From Fusibacter ferrireducens (lineage in GTDB: Bacteria > Bacillota > Clostridia > Peptostreptococcales > Acidaminobacteraceae), in assembly GCF_015352425.1 (NCBI RefSeq), contig NZ_JADKNH010000004.1, positions 206,013 through 270,012 on the forward strand: 64,000 bases of DNA, in the 5' to 3' direction. Position 1 is the stretch's first letter; every line of letters starts with the position of its first letter. Shown piece after piece: positions 44,071 to 53,106 of this stretch. Made by a program: the position numbers and the translations under genes. The notes beneath the pieces are model-generated. The model saw only the letters and a program-made list of their open reading frames with translations, was not told the DNA's origin and did not search any database.

Positions 44071-44847
44071 ATGAAAAGAAAATATTTTGAATCTAACGGA
44101 TTAAAGCTATCCTATCTTGATAACGAAGAAATAGGAAAGCCAATGATACTCTGTCTACATGGTTTGTTTGGAAATGCAAGGTATTATTCAAATTTCCTTG
44201 AACTAAAAAAATACCATGTACTTAGTTTGGATCAAAGAGGGCATGGCTTTAGTCAGCATGCCGCAACTGGACAATACACTTGTGAACATTTACTGAGCGA
44301 TTTTCTAAGTTTTTTAGATAAGGTTAGTAAAGAGAATCCCGTAATGGTCATTGGACATTCTCTAGGGGGCATTATTGCTTACTATGCAGCAGCAGAACGT
44401 TCAAATATAAGTAAGCTAGTTGTAGAAGATATTGGCGCAATTGTAAAGGGCGATGCATCATTTGCATCTCAAATAACGCATCGGACTTCCTCTCTGCTTA
44501 TGTTAAGTGATAGTCTTAAAAAGTTTGGGATTAAAGAGCCTAGTTACTTTATGGAAAGTGCGTTCAATGATGAAGCGGGCTGGGGATTCAGATTTGACAA
44601 GGAACATATGGCAGAAATACATGAAAGTATAAATGGAGACCACTGGGATGTATTGCTTTCCAGTAGCTGTCCAATGTTGTTGGTTCATGGACAAAATTCG
44701 TGGGTTGTTTCGGATGAGCACGTCATTGAAATAGGGGAAAAGCGTGAAAATACAAAGGTAGTTATGTTTGAGCATATTTCACATGGTATCAATATGGAAG
44801 TGCCAAATGAATTTCTTGAGCATGTAAATTGTTTTTTAAACGAATAG
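44071..44847 (+). CDS. Alpha/beta hydrolase
   Basis: 258 residues from ATG 44071 (AAGGAGG eight bases upstream; the upstream extension to 44020 is unsupported). ILCLHGLFGNARYY carries the oxyanion hole, GHSLGG near residue 97 the nucleophile Ser, and EHISHGINMEVP the catalytic His. The acid position reads VHGQNSWVVSDEH, so Asn replaces the usual Asp at that spot and another acid may serve. Divergent from the WYL regulator, and TATAAT near 44014 suits its promoter. Substrate unknown. Confidence 0.85.
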   Translation: MKRKYFESNGLKLSYLDNEEIGKPMILCLHGLFGNARYYSNFLELKKYHVLSLDQRGHGFSQHAATGQYTCEHLLSDFLSFLDKVSKENPVMVIGHSLGGIIAYYAAAERSNISKLVVEDIGAIVKGDASFASQITHRTSSLLMLSDSLKKFGIKEPSYFMESAFNDEAGWGFRFDKEHMAEIHESINGDHWDVLLSSSCPMLLVHGQNSWVVSDEHVIEIGEKRENTKVVMFEHISHGINMEVPNEFLEHVNCFLNE

Positions 44848-44994
44848 GGACTCGCACTCTAAACTGGATTTTGATACTCTAACTATTTAATCATTGTCCG
44901 TCAAAACTTTTTTTTTTCGGACACGTCCTCGTCTAACCGCTTAGAGCAGGTTGAACATTCCTGTCTCTAAGCTGGACGAATACTAATGTTGATA

Positions 44995-45197
44995 ACAACA
45001 TTTGAGTCATCTTTCGATGCCTCAAACCGATTTTCGCTGACGCTGTTTGAGGTTGAACATCCCTCTTCACGGCTTTCGGCTCAAATCTTGTTGTACAACA
45101 ACATTTGAGTCATCTTTCGATGCCTCAAACCGATTTTCGCTGACGCTGTTTGAGGTTGAATATCCCTCTTCACGGCTTTCGGCTCAAATCTTGTTGT
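44995..45197. repeat. Tandem pair of ~100-bp REP-like elements (family R, site 2)
   Basis: Copies at 44995-45097 and 45098-45197, period 103 bp, nearly identical to each other and reverse-complement relatives of the pair at 9.1 kb. Each starts ACAACATTTGAGTCATC and ends GGCTCAAATCTTGT, with an internal inverted repeat CCTCAAAC/GTTTGAGG around CGATTTTCGCTGACGCT. A further decayed segment (GGTTGAACATTCCTGTC) is at about 44948-44965. The gap 44848-45281 also holds the terminator at 45207. Confidence 0.85.
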
Positions 45198-45206
45198 TTA
45201 AATAAA

Positions 45207-45240
45207 AAACCTCAATTCTAAAAATGCAGAATTGAGGTTT
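45207..45240 (-). terminator. Terminator of the M3 peptidase gene
   Basis: AAACCTCAATTCT / AGAATTGAGGTTT, 13 bp perfect, loop of 8; on the minus strand followed by TTTTATTT. Confidence 0.85.
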
Positions 45241-45281
45241 AGTATGCAGTGATACTTGTCTCTATTTAGATTGAACAGCTT

Positions 45282-47468
45282 TTAATAGCGATCATCAAAA
45301 GATTCATATCGTCTTGGTGAATGTAATAGTTCGTGCTCTAGGCGTTTTAATCTTTTAGACTTTGACACGTAGAGCACTGTAATAAAAATCGAGTACAGGA
45401 AGAGGATGATGATAGAAATGATAATGCTTATTCCCAGTGCTACATAGAAATCGTCGTCAAAGTCTTCAGAAGCACCTGCATCTAAATCGCTTGGATCATC
45501 ACTTGCCTCAGAATCAGCATTGGCCTTTTGAGTGGCGTAGTATTCTTTGTAAGCCATTTTAATTTCACTTGGACTATATAGATAATCTAGAGCAGGATGC
45601 TTGTCATAGTATTTAAGGGATTCAAGCGTTTGATCCATTTCACCGAGCAATCCCTCAAAATGTGTAAAGAGCGTCGAATAAAATTTTGTGCTGTCCAAAT
45701 CTATTTCAAGATTTGCCATTTGTGTCACTGGAGACAGCGAGCTGCCACTTTTCAAAAAATCCAAATATTTTTTTTGATAAGCATCCCCTTCGGTGATTAA
45801 ATGATCTTTAATGGCAGTGGATGCGGCGAGGCTCATGGCATATGAATAGACATAGAAAGTTTGGTACATGTGTGGAATTTGCATCCATTGATACTGATAG
45901 GCATCATCTAAGATAACGCTATTGCCGTAATAGTCTTCTGAAGTTTCAAGCCAGAGCGTATTTAAACGATCTAGAGAGAGGGGATTGCCCTTTTCAGCTT
46001 CATCATAAACACGCATTTCGAAATCGGCTAGGATCGTTTGCATGAAGAAGGTTTCATAATAGAGTTCAATTTCTTTTTCTAAATAAAAGAGTTTGAGCTC
46101 ATCGTCATCGGCTTTGTTCTTTAAAGATTCAAGCAATAATAATTCATTTAAAGTGGACGTGGCTTCTGATGGAAAAGAACCCACGTTTGTATCAAAATAA
46201 TTTTGGTTTTCTATGGTGTACATCTGATGCATGGCATGTCCGAGCTCATGAGCCAAGGTGGATTCGCTTATAAAATCATCACTGTAATTGAGTAATATAT
46301 ATACAGGAGCATCGTAAGCGCCCCAAGTATATTGCGAATTGGTTTTAAACTCATCGGGATAGACGTCGATGTTGCCGCTTTCTAAAAATAAATTAAGCTT
46401 CGCAGTATACTGATCTCCAAGTGGTGCAAGTGCATCTATGACCGAACGAATACTGTCTTCATAAGAAATTTCCTGATAATAAGAACTCGCATAGGGCAGA
46501 TGAAAATCTGAGCTGTGGAACTCTTCATAACCAAGGGATTTTTGTTTTATGTGATTAAACTGTTGAATTAACTGAGCGTTTGCACGTGTTGTCTCAATGA
46601 GATTTCTATACTGATCAGGTTCTATGATGCCGGAAGTGGCATATTCAAGCACAGAATCATAGCCGCGTGATTTGGCGAGAAATATGTTTTTTTGAACCTC
46701 TGCGATATAAATGCTTGCAATCGTGTTGGCGTGTTGACTATAAGGTTTGGCATAAGCATCGTTTGCCTTAACCCGATCGTCAAGTTGATTGCTATAAAAG
46801 TAAATGGTATCGATATCAAAATCAAAACGACGCGTATCCCCAAGTGGATCTAAAAAATCATCATAGTGAACGTCGGATGTGGTGAGCTGATCGTAGATCT
46901 TCTTAGGCATTTCAGAAAATTCAGTGGCATAAGCTAAGACGTTTTCCGCCTCTTCAGTAAGCACATGTGCTCTTTCGTCAACAAGGGACAGGAAAAAGCT
47001 TTCAAAAGGTTGAAATTGTCGTTTTTTTGATAAATGAATGAGTTCATCATCCGTGTATGTCATAAGCTCAGGGTTAATAAAAGCCGCAGCTTCTTCCAAA
47101 TTCGCATAAGCATCCATCGCTGTGGAAACATATTCTTGATAATCTGAATTTGCCGTATTTGTATCTTGGAGCATAGAGGCATAAACATAGAGCTTATCAC
47201 TTAGGATGGAGGCTTCAAGGTATAGCGTTAAACACGCTTCTAACTGTTTTGGATCAGAGAGCTGACCTTTAAAATTCATGAGTTTTGGAATAAGTTCTCT
47301 GTTGAGATTTTCTGCATTGGCGTTAAATTCAGTTGTATCAGCAAATATCTTTTCAAGATGCCACTGAGTGGGATGTTCTGTAGCAAAAGAGCATGTATTC
47401 AAAATAAGTAGTAAGATAAGTGTGAGTCCTATTGATTTTCTAATACTTTTGGATAGGTCAATTGACAT
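45282..47468 (-). CDS. Extracellular, membrane-anchored M3 oligoendopeptidase (PepF-like)
   Basis: 728 residues. N-terminal signal SIGLTLILLLILNTCSFA is followed by an M3 metallopeptidase body with the zinc site LAHELGHAMHQ (His407, Glu408, His411). The C-terminal helix has the typical WMQIPHMYQTFYVYSYAMSLAAST. After the catalytic domain come an acidic linker (about 655-680) and a TM segment (YVALGISIIISIIILFLYSI) with a basic tail KSKRLKRLEHELLH. Standard PepF proteins are cytosolic and about 600 residues long, so both the signal and the C-terminal anchor are additions. It should trim oligopeptides outside the membrane. Confidence 0.9.
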   Translation of the reverse strand: MSIDLSKSIRKSIGLTLILLLILNTCSFATEHPTQWHLEKIFADTTEFNANAENLNRELIPKLMNFKGQLSDPKQLEACLTLYLEASILSDKLYVYASMLQDTNTANSDYQEYVSTAMDAYANLEEAAAFINPELMTYTDDELIHLSKKRQFQPFESFFLSLVDERAHVLTEEAENVLAYATEFSEMPKKIYDQLTTSDVHYDDFLDPLGDTRRFDFDIDTIYFYSNQLDDRVKANDAYAKPYSQHANTIASIYIAEVQKNIFLAKSRGYDSVLEYATSGIIEPDQYRNLIETTRANAQLIQQFNHIKQKSLGYEEFHSSDFHLPYASSYYQEISYEDSIRSVIDALAPLGDQYTAKLNLFLESGNIDVYPDEFKTNSQYTWGAYDAPVYILLNYSDDFISESTLAHELGHAMHQMYTIENQNYFDTNVGSFPSEATSTLNELLLLESLKNKADDDELKLFYLEKEIELYYETFFMQTILADFEMRVYDEAEKGNPLSLDRLNTLWLETSEDYYGNSVILDDAYQYQWMQIPHMYQTFYVYSYAMSLAASTAIKDHLITEGDAYQKKYLDFLKSGSSLSPVTQMANLEIDLDSTKFYSTLFTHFEGLLGEMDQTLESLKYYDKHPALDYLYSPSEIKMAYKEYYATQKANADSEASDDPSDLDAGASEDFDDDFYVALGISIIISIIILFLYSIFITVLYVSKSKRLKRLEHELLHSPRRYESFDDRY

Positions 47469-47538
47469 AGAGGCCTCCAGTTGGATTTGTGATGGTGGTG
47501 TCTTTCATCGTTTATATTTTAAATTTTAAATTGAATTT

Positions 47539-47583
47539 TAAAAAACCTCTTAATGATGTTAAAAATCATTAGAGGTTTTTTGT
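47539..47583 (-). terminator. Terminator of the marR gene
   Basis: AAAAACCTCTTAATGAT / ATCATTAGAGGTTTTT hairpin, T-run on both strands, between the peptidase start and the marR stop. Confidence 0.8.
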
Positions 47584-47624
47584 TGTTAAGCGGTCTTAAC
47601 ATAATGACGAACACATGATTAACA

Positions 47625-48083
47625 TTAGTTGTTCTTGTTAAGTAAGGTATCTGATAATGCGGAGTTAAGGTTTGCAAAAGACTCATCTAGTCTGTCTAAA
47701 TCACTTGTATCTAAGACTTCTAATTGTTGGAACATTTCGTTTGAGAAACGGTCCAAAGTCGTTTCAACAATCGCTTTTCCCTTTTCACTTAAAGAAATAT
47801 AATAGATTCTTTTATCCAAGGCATCAATCTCTTTTGTAAAGTAGCCTTCATTAATTGCTGTCTTAATATATCTACTGCAGTTAGGTAGAGAAATATCAAG
47901 CAATTCAGAAACTTCTGAAATCATTAGCTTTTTGTGTCTATATACGGTTTGAAGCATTTTAAATTCTAGCTTACTAACATCTTGATGTTTATTTTTCTTA
48001 AAGCTAGAGTGGATAACTTCTTCGTAGATATCATTGAAAATAATGACTTGTTTAAGTATGCTGTTAATCTTGTTATCATTCAT
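47625..48083 (-). CDS. MarR family transcriptional regulator
   Basis: 152 residues. Winged HTH of the MarR class: MISEVSELLDISLPNCSRYIKTAINEGY and wing IDALDKRIYYISLSEKGKAI. AGGAG eight bases before ATG 48083. Its promoter is TTGCAA-17-TATAAT at 48104-48132. A sequence with an intact ATCAAATT half, like a FabT box, lies at 48155-48171, and a better match lies upstream of acpP at 55473, so control of the fab operon is a plausible role. The protein itself is not diagnostic of FabT. Confidence 0.88.
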   Translation of the reverse strand: MNDNKINSILKQVIIFNDIYEEVIHSSFKKNKHQDVSKLEFKMLQTVYRHKKLMISEVSELLDISLPNCSRYIKTAINEGYFTKEIDALDKRIYYISLSEKGKAIVETTLDRFSNEMFQQLEVLDTSDLDRLDESFANLNSALSDTLLNKNN

Positions 48084-48103
48084 AAAATCACTCCTTATAA
48101 TAG

Positions 48104-48132
48104 ATTATAAATTTTTAAAGCCTTAATTGCAA
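48104..48132 (-). promoter_or_regulatory. Promoter of the marR gene
   Basis: Minus strand TTGCAA, 17 bp, TATAAT; start near 48097, leader about 14 nt. Confidence 0.75.
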
Positions 48133-48202
48133 GTAGTGTTTATTAAATATTTATAATTTGATTAGACAATAACAAAGAAAACGACATTTCCATATAATAG
48201 AA

Positions 48203-49483
48203 TTAATCCCGAATTTGTCCTTGCCCATAAATAATATATTTTATTGTTGTCAAGGCTTCAAGTCCCATAGGGCCCCTAGCATGTAATTTTTGAGTACTAA
48301 TGCCTATTTCAGCACCAAATCCAAATTGATTGCCATCGGTAAAACGCGTGGAAGCATTTACATAAACAGCAGCAGAGTCCACATGGTTTAGAAAATACTC
48401 AGAGTTGGCATAATTTTCAGTGAGAATCGCCTCTGAATGATGAGTGCTAAATATTTCGATGTGCTCAATGGCTTCTTTGATATTGGAAACGGCTTTTATG
48501 GCAAGTTTATAATCTAAATACTCTGTTTCCCAATCCGACTCTGTTGCCAAGCTGATATCATCTCCTAATTTGTTCAAATTGCTGAGATGGTCATAACATT
48601 TTTCGCAAACTGCTAGTTTAACATTCTCAAGACGGAGCGATTCAATAATTGGAATCAGGTGAGATTCCAAATTCTTTTCGTGAAGCAACACGGTTTCAAC
48701 AGCATTGCAAGCACCTGGCTTTTGAACTTTTGCGTTGATGATAATATCTCTTGCATTATCAACAGGATATTGATGATCAACAAAAATATGACAATTGCCA
48801 GTGCCCGTTTCAATCACAGGAACTTTAGCATTTTCAAGAACAAATTGAATGAGTCCTGCGCCCCCTCTTGGAATGACGCAATCCAAAAATTTAAGCCCTA
48901 AAAATAATTTGATCAGTTCTCGATCAGAGCTTGGAATAAGCTGAACACATGAAACGGGAAGTGATCTAAACTTTAGTGCTTCTTGAATGGCTTCAATCAA
49001 GACAATGTTCGTATTGACAGCTTCTTTGCCGCCTTTTAAGATGACTGCATTGCCCGTTTTTAAACAAAGCGCTGCGGCATCCACAGTAACATTTGGCCTA
49101 GATTCGTAAATAATACCTATGACCCCCAGAGGCACGCGTTTAGCCCCTATATTGAGGCCTGCATCATTAAGCCACATCTTATCGAGAGATCCCACTGGAT
49201 CTTTTAAAGCAACAGTTTGTTCGATGCCCTTAATCATATCTTGAATCCTTTTAGAATCCAATTTAAGGCGATCGAGCATAGCATCTGAGGTGCCTGCTTG
49301 CTTGGCATTTTTCATATCAAGTTCATTGGCAGCAAGAATTTTGGATTCAAAAGCCAGAAGTTGTTTGCCTATAGCTTGTAGCAATCTGTTTTTATCTGCT
49401 GAACTGAGCGTTCTAAGCCTTATAGCAGCTTCCTTTGCTTCAAATCCCATCTGTTCCAACATTTTTTTGTAATCTTTTATCAT
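48203..49483 (-). CDS. proA: Gamma-glutamyl phosphate reductase
   Basis: 426 residues, an aldehyde-dehydrogenase-fold enzyme. LGVIGIIYESRPNVTVDAAAL, KTGNAVILKGGKEA and the catalytic Cys in KPGACNAVETVLLH are visible. Reduces glutamyl-5-phosphate to the semialdehyde in proline synthesis. Directly follows proB (23 bp), GGAGG seven bases before ATG 49483. No clear terminator between its stop and the marR promoter. Confidence 0.97.
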   Translation of the reverse strand: MIKDYKKMLEQMGFEAKEAAIRLRTLSSADKNRLLQAIGKQLLAFESKILAANELDMKNAKQAGTSDAMLDRLKLDSKRIQDMIKGIEQTVALKDPVGSLDKMWLNDAGLNIGAKRVPLGVIGIIYESRPNVTVDAAALCLKTGNAVILKGGKEAVNTNIVLIEAIQEALKFRSLPVSCVQLIPSSDRELIKLFLGLKFLDCVIPRGGAGLIQFVLENAKVPVIETGTGNCHIFVDHQYPVDNARDIIINAKVQKPGACNAVETVLLHEKNLESHLIPIIESLRLENVKLAVCEKCYDHLSNLNKLGDDISLATESDWETEYLDYKLAIKAVSNIKEAIEHIEIFSTHHSEAILTENYANSEYFLNHVDSAAVYVNASTRFTDGNQFGFGAEIGISTQKLHARGPMGLEALTTIKYIIYGQGQIRD

Positions 49484-49506
49484 AATGAGCCTCCAGTATA
49501 GTCTAC

Positions 49507-50304
49507 TTAATATGAGTTGCTAAAGTGGAAAAATGTCCCCAGGTCTTCGCCGTCCAGCGACCGATCTAGAATATGATCGACCTGACTGTTCACGATGAGC
49601 ATGTTAATTTTTGAAGGCGCAAGCAATCTTGCCGCATTGAATTTCGTAATCATCCCTCCAGTACCCACTGAGGAATTAGAATCGCCTGCATCAATTGAGT
49701 CAAGTTCTTTGACATTGTTTATCTCAGATATTTGAATTGCGTTGGCATTTTGTCTTGGATCTTTATCATATACACCGTTGATATCCGATAAGATAATGAG
49801 ACATTCAAAAGAAATCATTTTACAAACTTCTGCTGAAAGGGTATCGTTATCGCCGACTTTTATTTCATCTATGGCAACCACATCATTTTCATTGATGATG
49901 GGTATGATATTGCGTTCGGTTAAAGTATTCAGCGCGTTAGTACAGTGTTCTCTACGCGTTTCTTCATACATATCTTCTTTAGTTAAGAGTACCTGAGCAA
50001 CTGTGATGCTGTATTCAGAGAAAAATTTTTCGTACATGTGCATAAGTGTACTTTGACCAACAGCGGCAGCAGCTTGTTTCTCAGGGATCGTTTTGGGGCG
50101 TTCACTCAAATGCATTTTGCCCATGCCAGCGGGTATAGCACCAGAAGAGACAACGATGATTTTTTTGCCACTGTTATGAATATTGGCAATTTGTCTGACC
50201 AAGGACTCCATCTTCCAAAGATCAATCAATCCATTTTCATGAGTGATTGATGAAGATCCAATTTTGATCACCAGTTTGTTTTGAGTAATAATTTCTTGAC
50301 GCAT
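49507..50304 (-). CDS. proB: Glutamate 5-kinase (short form without PUA domain)
   Basis: 265 residues. Amino-acid-kinase fold: LVIKIGSSSITHENG, VVSSGAIPAGMGKM, IPIINENDVVAIDEIKVGDNDTLSAEV and GTGGMITKFNAARL. ATP-dependent phosphorylation of glutamate, first step to proline. The C-terminal PUA domain of E. coli ProB (367 residues) is absent, as in several Gram-positive forms. GGGGG about four bases before the ATG at 50304. Confidence 0.96.
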   Translation of the reverse strand: MRQEIITQNKLVIKIGSSSITHENGLIDLWKMESLVRQIANIHNSGKKIIVVSSGAIPAGMGKMHLSERPKTIPEKQAAAAVGQSTLMHMYEKFFSEYSITVAQVLLTKEDMYEETRREHCTNALNTLTERNIIPIINENDVVAIDEIKVGDNDTLSAEVCKMISFECLIILSDINGVYDKDPRQNANAIQISEINNVKELDSIDAGDSNSSVGTGGMITKFNAARLLAPSKINMLIVNSQVDHILDRSLDGEDLGTFFHFSNSY

Positions 50305-50357
50305 AATGCCCCCTTAAAGTTAAGAAAATTTCGAAAATGTAACAAATGTATCGACGC

Positions 50358-50386
50358 ATTATATCAAAAAAATGATCTTTAGTAAA
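50358..50386 (-). promoter_or_regulatory. Promoter of proBA
   Basis: Minus strand TTTACT, 17 bp, TATAAT; start near 50351, ~47-nt leader. Confidence 0.7.
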
Positions 50387-50428
50387 CCCGTACGCTCAAA
50401 AAACGCTCCAAAAAAACGGTATAAGCTG

Positions 50429-50459
50429 AAAAAAGTTCCCACAAAGGGGAACTTTTTAT
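50429..50459 (-). terminator. Terminator of the fab operon
   Basis: AAAAAAGTTCCC / GGGAACTTTTT hairpin with T run on the minus strand, 36 bp after the fabZ stop. Confidence 0.85.
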
Positions 50460-50494
50460 GTCAGCAAGGTTAGTCTGAAAGATAATTTTCCCAA

Positions 50495-50929
50495 CTATGC
50501 CCCAATCATAAATGAGAGTTCAGCTTGACAGGCAACTTTACCGTCAACTTTTGCCACGGCCTTGCCCACACCAAAATTGGCTCTAGATTTTATGATTTCT
50601 ATTTCAAGGTACAAAGTATCGCCAGGGATGACTTTTCTCCTGAACTTACAATTGTTAATTCCTGCAAAGTAAGCAATTTTACCTAAGTTTTCTTCTTTTT
50701 TCAAGAGAACCACTGCACCAACTTGTGCTAGCGCTTCTACTATGAGCACGCCAGGCATGACATGCTCCTGAGGAAAATGGCCTTGGAAAAAATATTCATT
50801 TGCTGTGACGTTTTTAATGCCCATAGCGCTTACGCCTTCTTCAAGTGCGACGATTTTATCCACCAGAAGAAAAGGATAGCGATGAGGAATAATTTCTTGT
50901 ATCTGATTGCTATTCAATAGGGTTTCCAT
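50495..50929 (-). CDS. fabZ: 3-hydroxyacyl-[acyl-carrier-protein] dehydratase
   Basis: 144 residues, hot-dog fold. The N-terminal [13 protein letters not shown] and active-site His/Glu helix [20 protein letters not shown] are clear. Dehydrates 3-hydroxyacyl-ACP in fatty acid elongation. Last gene of the operon acpP-fabK-fabD-fabG-fabF-fabZ, closed by the terminator at 50429. AGGAG seven bases before the ATG. Confidence 0.96.
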   Translation of the reverse strand: METLLNSNQIQEIIPHRYPFLLVDKIVALEEGVSAMGIKNVTANEYFFQGHFPQEHVMPGVLIVEALAQVGAVVLLKKEENLGKIAYFAGINNCKFRRKVIPGDTLYLEIEIIKSRANFGVGKAVAKVDGKVACQAELSFMIGA

Positions 50930-50962
50930 TAAAGTCTCCTTATATCAACCGTATAGGCGTGT

Positions 50963-52201
50963 TTAGCCCTTAAACTTTCCAAAGATTAAAGTGGCATTAT
51001 GTCCACCAAATCCCAATGAGTTTGTAAGTGCATAATTTACTTCTTGATTTCTACCCACATTTGGAACGTAATCGAGATCACAGAGTTCATCTGCTTCAGT
51101 GAAATTGATCGTAGGGGGCACAAAACTGTCCATGATCGAATTGATGCAAACGATGGACTCAATTGCACCGGCAGCACCAAGCAAGTGACCTGTCATAGAT
51201 TTAGTAGAAGATACAGGTACTTTATAGGCATAATCGCCAAATGCAGTTTTAATGGCTGCAGTTTCAAAGATATCATTGTAAGGGGTGCTCGTACCATGAG
51301 CATTGATGTAGCCAACTTCTTCTGGTGCGATCCCAGCATCTTTTAAAGCCATTTTGATAGCCCTTGCGCCACCTTCACCACCTGGAGCAGGTGTCGTGAT
51401 ATGATGAGAGTCGCTTGTTGAACCATAACCTACGATCTCAGCGTAGATGGTTGCACCTCTTTTTTGAGCATGTTCAAGCGTTTCAAGAACGAGCATTGCA
51501 GCACCTTCTGACATGACGAAACCACTTCTGTCTTTGTCAAAGGGAATAGAGGCTCTCATGGGATCGTGTGATTCATTCAGTGCAGTCATGGCTTGGAAAC
51601 CACCAATGCCAAGTGCTGAAATAGAAGCTTCAGAACCGCCAGCAATGATGACGTCATGGTAACCACATCTTAGGTCTTTAAAGGCTTCGCCAATGGCACT
51701 TGCACTTGAAGCACATGCTGTGTTGTAAGTGAGGCAAGAGCCTTTAACACCAAGTGCAATGGATACATTTCCAGCTGCCATATTGGAGATAGACATTGGA
51801 ATGAAGAAAGGAGACATCCTCTCAGCACCTTTGTGGAAGAGTTTTTCACTGTTCTCTTCAATGGTGATCAGGCCACCAATGCCAGATCCTAAATAAACAC
51901 CAACTGCTTGTGCATTATCGTCGTTTATGGTTAAATTAGAATCCTCCACTGCAAGTTTTGAAGCTGCAATGGCAAAGTGTGTAAAACGGTCCATACGCTT
52001 TGCATCTTTTTTGTTAATATAGTCTGTCACAACAAAATCTTTAATTTCGCCAGCACATTTTACTTTGAAATTTTCTGTATCAAAGGATTCGATTAAGCTG
52101 ATGCCACATTTGCCCGCTTTAATATTTTTTAGAAATTCATCTTTCCCAGATCCTATAGGAGATACAACACCCATTCCAGTTACAACAACTCTATTGCTCA
52201 T
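50963..52201 (-). CDS. fabF: 3-oxoacyl-[acyl-carrier-protein] synthase II
   Basis: 412 residues, thiolase-fold condensing enzyme. Catalytic Cys in NTACASSASAIGEAF, His in INAHGTSTPYNDIFE and in STKSMTGHLLGAAGAIE. Extends acyl-ACP with malonyl-ACP. GGAGG eight bases before ATG 52201; in the fab operon between fabG and fabZ. Confidence 0.97.
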   Translation of the reverse strand: MSNRVVVTGMGVVSPIGSGKDEFLKNIKAGKCGISLIESFDTENFKVKCAGEIKDFVVTDYINKKDAKRMDRFTHFAIAASKLAVEDSNLTINDDNAQAVGVYLGSGIGGLITIEENSEKLFHKGAERMSPFFIPMSISNMAAGNVSIALGVKGSCLTYNTACASSASAIGEAFKDLRCGYHDVIIAGGSEASISALGIGGFQAMTALNESHDPMRASIPFDKDRSGFVMSEGAAMLVLETLEHAQKRGATIYAEIVGYGSTSDSHHITTPAPGGEGGARAIKMALKDAGIAPEEVGYINAHGTSTPYNDIFETAAIKTAFGDYAYKVPVSSTKSMTGHLLGAAGAIESIVCINSIMDSFVPPTINFTEADELCDLDYVPNVGRNQEVNYALTNSLGFGGHNATLIFGKFKG

Positions 52202-52242
52202 AATAAAATTCCTCCATTTTCAATTTCAATTTCGATAAAGAT

Positions 52243-52965
52243 TTATATGGCCATACCGCCATCCACTTGGATGACTTGACCTGTAATATAATTTGCCTTG
52301 TCTGACGCCAAGAAAGCGACCACATCTGCAACATCTTCTGGTCTACCAAATTTTCCTAACGGTATATTGGCAAGCGAAGCTTGTTTAGCTTCTTCGCTGA
52401 TCGCTTCCGACATTTTGGTTTGAATGAATCCAGGGGCGATGGCATTGACTGTAATATTTCGGGATGCGAGCTCTCGGGCGATGGATTTGGTAAAGCCAAT
52501 AATCCCTGCTTTTGAAGCGGCATAATTGGACTGACCCGCATTACCTGTGATACCAACAATGGAAGATATGTTGATGATCTTGCCAAATCTTTGCTTAAGC
52601 ATGATTCTGGACACATGCTTCGTGCAGTTGAATGTCCCTTTTAAATTGATGTTTTGAACGGCATCAAAATCCGCTTCACTCATTCTTAGAATTAAGTTAT
52701 CCTTAGTGATGCCTGCATTATTTACAAGCAGATCAATTTGTCCAAAAGTGGACTTAGCAGTGTTGATGATGTTTTCAGCTTCTTTAAAATTGCTGACATC
52801 TCCTTGTACTAGGATCGTTTCTGTTGTTAAAGTATTTGCAAGTGCTTCGAGTTCTTCTCTACTATTTCGATAGTTAAGAACTAAATTGTAGCCTTCTTTG
52901 GCAAGTGCGCTTGCGATTGCACTTCCAATGCCTCGGCTAGCACCTGTAACGATTGCAACTTTCAT
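52243..52965 (-). CDS. fabG: 3-oxoacyl-[acyl-carrier-protein] reductase
   Basis: 240 residues, short-chain dehydrogenase. Cofactor motif VTGASRGIGSAIA, NNAGIT, catalytic Ser in INISSIVGITG and YxxxK in NYAASKAGIIG. NADPH-dependent reduction of 3-oxoacyl-ACP. AGGTG seven bases before ATG 52965. Confidence 0.97.
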   Translation of the reverse strand: MKVAIVTGASRGIGSAIASALAKEGYNLVLNYRNSREELEALANTLTTETILVQGDVSNFKEAENIINTAKSTFGQIDLLVNNAGITKDNLILRMSEADFDAVQNINLKGTFNCTKHVSRIMLKQRFGKIINISSIVGITGNAGQSNYAASKAGIIGFTKSIARELASRNITVNAIAPGFIQTKMSEAISEEAKQASLANIPLGKFGRPEDVADVVAFLASDKANYITGQVIQVDGGMAI

Positions 52966-53106
52966 TTAGACACCTCATTTTATAGCTTTGTATTGTCGCG
53001 TTAGTGTACGGATGATCTTTATATGACACGATTGACTTAGAAATAGCCTTTTCAAAATGAAAAGACTATTGAGAGTCATCCAGCAATAGATCAAAGAATA
53101 GGCTTA

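Noticed and set aside
44948-44990. Third tandem REP-like copy at the 45-kb site
   Set aside because: Only GGTTGAACAT and a few flanking bases match; at most a relic, so it is mentioned with the repeat and not listed separately.
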